A stretch of DNA of 7,368 nt from NCBI GenBank assembly GCA_002432195.1, contig DJGG01000290.1:1-7368 (forward strand). The letters run 5' to 3'. The first letter of the stretch is position 1. Every line of letters begins with the position of its first letter. A model generated the notes under the pieces. The model was not told where the DNA came from, ran no database searches, and saw only the letters and a program-made list of their open reading frames with translations. A program made the translations under genes and the position numbers. The stretch is from Desulfobacteraceae bacterium UBA5852. GTDB lineage: Bacteria; Desulfobacterota; Desulfobacteria; Desulfobacterales; UBA5852. Positions 5,094 through 7,368 of this stretch are shown one piece after another.

Positions 5094-6845
5094 CTATCGC
5101 CGGCGCAGCCGGGGGGCGAGCTCCTCCCAGGAGCGGGTGTTGAGGACGTCCGCCGGGGTGAGCCAGCCCCGGCGCGCCTGGCCGATGCCGAAGCGCATGA
5201 AATCCAGGTGGGCGGCGTGGTGGGCGTCGGTGGAAATCGCGATGGGCACCCCCATCTCGCGCGCCATGCGGCAATGGACGTCGTCCAGGTCCAGGCGGTC
5301 CGGGTGGGCGTTCAACTCCAGGGCGCACCCGCGTTCGGCGGCCGCGGCGATCACCCGGGGCAGGTTGACGGCGTAACCCTTGCGCCGGTTGAGCAACCGT
5401 CCGGTGGGGTGGCCCAGGACGGTGAGGCGGGGATTGTCCATGGCCCGGATGAGCCGCTCGGTCTGGCGTTCCTCCGCGAGGTTGAACTTCTGGTGGATGG
5501 AGCCGATCACGAGGTCCATGTCCGCCAGGATCGCCTCGGGCAGCTCCAAGTCCCCGTTTTCGCGGATCTCCACCTCCACGCCCTTGAGAAGGCGAAACCC
5601 GCGGAAACCCGCGTTCAGCCGGTCAATGGCCGCGAAGTGCCTTGCCAGGCGCCGGGCGTCCAGGCCGTTGGCCACGGCCAGACCCGCGGAGTGCTCGGTG
5701 ATGGCCAGGTAGGCGTAACCCCGGGCCTGAGCGGCCGCGGCCATCTCCGCGAGATCCTGGCGGCCGTCGGAGGCCACGGTGTGGGCGTGGAGGTCGCCGC
5801 GGATGTCTTCGAGGGCGATCAGGCCGGGCAGGCTCCCCTGCCGGGCGGCGGCGATCTCGCCGCGGTTTTCCCGCAGCTCGGGAGGGACCCAGGGCAGGCC
5901 CACCGCGGCGTAGATCTCTTCCTCCGTGGCGCCGGCCACCCGGCCTTGGCCGGCGAAGACCCCGTACTCGTTGACCTTGAGATCCAGGCCCTGGGCCAGC
6001 TTGCGGACGGCCACGCTGTGCTCCTTGGAGCCGGTGAAGTAGTGGAGGGCGGCTCCCCAGCTCTCCGGGGCCACCACCCGCAGGTCCACCTGGAAACCGT
6101 CGGCCAGCACCACGCTGGCGCGGGTGGAGCCCCGGGCCAGGACCCTGGCCACCCCCGGCGTCCGGCAGAAGGTGTCCACCGCGGCGTCCCCCTGGGCGGC
6201 GGCGGCCAGGAGATCCAGGTCCCCCAGGGTTTCCCGGCGGCGCCGGAAGCTGCCGGCCGCCTCCGCCCGCTCCACCCCGGCGGCGGCCCGCAGGCGCGCG
6301 AGCAGATCCTCCACCAGGGGCTCCACCGCGGCGATGGGGCGCCGCCGGGCAAGGGCCTGGAGCTCCTCCAGGCTGGCGGCCATCTGGGCCTCCAGCTTGG
6401 GCCCGAAACCCTTGAGGGCGCGGATCCGTCCCTCCGCGGCGGCGGCCTGGAGATCCTCGGGGGTCTCGACGCCCAACTCCCGGTGGAGCAGGCCCACGCG
6501 TTTGGGCCCCAGCCCGGGGACGGCCATCAGCCGGGTGAGCCCCGCGGGAACGCGCGCCTCCAGCTCCTCCAGATAGGCCAGGCCGCCGGTGGACACCATT
6601 TCGACGATTTTGCGGGCCAGGTCGGCCCCGATGCCGGGAAGCCCGGACGGGTCTTCCCCCCGGGCGAGCATCGCGGCCACCTCACCGGCCTGCTCCGCCA
6701 CCGTGCGGGCGGCGTTGCGATAGGCCCGCACCCGGAAGGGGTTGGCCTGGTCGATCTCCAGAAGATCGGCCACCCGCTCGAAAGCTGCGGCGATAGCGCG
6801 GTTGGTCACCGCGGCGGGGGTGATGGCGCCGGTGTCCTGGTTCAT
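5094..6845 (-). CDS. polX: DNA polymerase X family protein with PHP domain (583 aa)
   Basis: This cytoplasmic DNA repair polymerase belongs to the bacterial PolX group, which fills short gaps and carries a PHP nuclease domain giving 3'-5' exonuclease and, in characterised members, AP-endonuclease activity. Helix-hairpin-helix motifs lie at about 69-80 (LPGIGADLARKI), 109-121 (VPGLGPKRVGLLH) and 144-155 (LKGFGPKLEAQM). The nucleotidyltransferase signature is GSFRRRRETLGDLDLL, with Asp209 and Asp211, plus Asp254 in VDLRVV, so all three catalytic aspartates are present. The PHP domain (about 348-583) keeps its metal ligands: His353, His355, Asp360, His385, Glu424, His451, His479, Asp540 and His542. 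Length matches the family (about 570-580). I chose the ATG at 6845 over a TTG at 6881 because the N-terminus then matches the family. It probably heads the polymerase-cupredoxin-phosphatase operon. Confidence 0.95.
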   Translation of the reverse strand: MNQDTGAITPAAVTNRAIAAAFERVADLLEIDQANPFRVRAYRNAARTVAEQAGEVAAMLARGEDPSGLPGIGADLARKIVEMVSTGGLAYLEELEARVPAGLTRLMAVPGLGPKRVGLLHRELGVETPEDLQAAAAEGRIRALKGFGPKLEAQMAASLEELQALARRRPIAAVEPLVEDLLARLRAAAGVERAEAAGSFRRRRETLGDLDLLAAAAQGDAAVDTFCRTPGVARVLARGSTRASVVLADGFQVDLRVVAPESWGAALHYFTGSKEHSVAVRKLAQGLDLKVNEYGVFAGQGRVAGATEEEIYAAVGLPWVPPELRENRGEIAAARQGSLPGLIALEDIRGDLHAHTVASDGRQDLAEMAAAAQARGYAYLAITEHSAGLAVANGLDARRLARHFAAIDRLNAGFRGFRLLKGVEVEIRENGDLELPEAILADMDLVIGSIHQKFNLAEERQTERLIRAMDNPRLTVLGHPTGRLLNRRKGYAVNLPRVIAAAAERGCALELNAHPDRLDLDDVHCRMAREMGVPIAISTDAHHAAHLDFMRFGIGQARRGWLTPADVLNTRSWEELAPRLRRR

Positions 6846-6856
6846 GGGACAGGCAT

Positions 6857-6860
6857 CCTC
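6857..6860 (-). promoter_or_regulatory. Possible ribosome binding site of the polX gene
   Basis: On the minus strand GAGG lies 11 bases before the ATG at 6845. The spacing is longer than ideal, but no better site serves this start, and the alternative TTG at 6881 lacks a purine-rich site just upstream. Confidence 0.4.
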
Positions 6861-6946
6861 GGGCGGCCGGATGGCACGCAAGGCCTTCGGCGGCGGCTTT
6901 TCCGCGCCGACGGGAGCGTCAGGCGGCCCTGGCCGGGGCGGAAGGG

Positions 6947-6970
6947 CGTTCGTGGGGGAAGATACGAACG
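6947..6970. other. Hairpin between the EVE gene and polX
   Basis: cgttcgt (6947-6953) and acgaacg (6964-6970) form a perfect 7-bp inverted repeat around a 10-base loop. It lies in the 147-bp gap, 22 bp past the EVE stop codon and about 100 bp upstream of the polX start. Its place suits an operator for the polX operon or a weak transcription stop after the EVE gene. No T-run follows on the minus strand. The rest of the gap shows no gene. Confidence 0.35.
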
Positions 6971-6992
6971 GGGCGCGGGGGGCGCAAGGCGA

Positions 6993-7368
6993 TCAGGTCC
7001 CTCGGCTCCCCAGCCGGCAGATGATCGCGAAGTGCGCCGGCTCCACGGGCATCACCGACAGCCGATTGCCCCGGCGCAGCAGGAGCAGGCCTTCAAGTCC
7101 GGGATGGGCCCGCAGTTCCGCCAAGGGCACGGGGCGGGGGAAGGCCGCCTCGAAGACGAGGTCCACCATGAACCAGACCGGGCGGTCGGGTGTGCTCCGG
7201 GGGTCGGGGTGGGCGCTGGTGGGGTCCCAGGCCGTGGGATCGGGGTAGCCTTCCCGGGCCACCCGTGCGGTGCCTGCCACGGCGGGGCGCTTGCCGCTGT
7301 GGTAGAAGAGCACCCGGTCGTCCCGGCGCATGGCGTCGCGCAGGATGTTGCGGGCCTGGTAGTTGCGT
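6993..7368 (-). CDS. EVE domain-containing protein, 5' end outside the window
   Basis: The frame is open to the window edge with no start, because an ATG at 7331 falls inside the conserved region: the codons before it encode RNYQARNILRDA, a hallmark of the domain. About 124 C-terminal residues are visible, against roughly 150 for a complete protein. Recognisable blocks are RVLFYHSG, AREGYPDPTAWDP, PVWFMVDLVF, FPRPVPLAELRA and LLLRRGNRLSVMPV. EVE domains are structurally related to PUA and YTH folds. They bind modified nucleobases in DNA or RNA through an aromatic pocket, and in bacteria they occur alone or fused to restriction enzymes. This looks like the stand-alone form. It lies upstream of polX on the same strand, 147 bp away, so co-transcription is possible but not shown. 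Confidence 0.92.
   Translation of the reverse strand, partial: RNYQARNILRDAMRRDDRVLFYHSGKRPAVAGTARVAREGYPDPTAWDPTSAHPDPRSTPDRPVWFMVDLVFEAAFPRPVPLAELRAHPGLEGLLLLRRGNRLSVMPVEPAHFAIICRLGSRGT

Noticed and set aside
6846..6881. TTG start adding 12 residues to polX
   Set aside because: The extra residues are not family-like, and the ATG at 6845 gives the expected N-terminus and length.

Overview
The window is uniformly GC-rich bacterial DNA, with reading frames showing the strong third-position G/C bias typical of high-GC Proteobacteria, Desulfobacterota or Actinobacteria. The gene set (a DNA polymerase X with a PHP domain, a HAMP/SpoIIE-type phosphatase, an amicyanin-like cupredoxin, an EVE protein and a long acyl-CoA dehydrogenase) fits a Gram-negative deltaproteobacterium-like organism best. 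This is inference; no rRNA or other phylogenetic marker is present.

Layout. Positions 1-470 carry no convincing gene. They hold a long imperfect inverted repeat (1-171), a 19-bp motif that recurs inverted at 2487-2505, two further hairpins, and the ribosome binding site of the first gene. A single plus-strand gene at 471-2177 encodes a 568-residue acyl-CoA dehydrogenase family flavoenzyme. Positions 2178-2505 hold two adjacent, nested-palindrome repeat units that are MITE-like or REP-like. The first has perfect 11-bp terminal inverted repeats and starts at the base after the dehydrogenase stop codon.

The rest is a minus-strand array. In transcription order it is: an EVE-domain protein cut by the right window edge (6993-7368), a 147-bp gap with a small hairpin, DNA polymerase X/PHP (5094-6845), a 48-bp gap, a periplasmic cupredoxin with a C-terminal carboxypeptidase-regulatory-like domain (4347-5045), and a membrane sensor phosphatase (2333-4375) overlapping the cupredoxin gene by 29 bp. 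The last three genes look like an operon. The dehydrogenase and the phosphatase gene are convergent and meet in the repeat block.

How the genes may work together. EVE domains read modified bases and PolX/PHP proteins repair DNA, so the upstream pair has a genome-maintenance flavour. The coupled cupredoxin and sensor phosphatase look like a periplasmic copper protein feeding, or sharing conditions with, a membrane signalling protein. No STAS, anti-sigma or kinase partner for the phosphatase lies in the window. The dehydrogenase is probably an independent transcription unit. The most unusual feature is the repeat block: the phosphatase frame reads through the 19-bp motif and most of the second repeat, giving a roughly 70-residue tail that looks derived from repeat DNA rather than from the enzyme.
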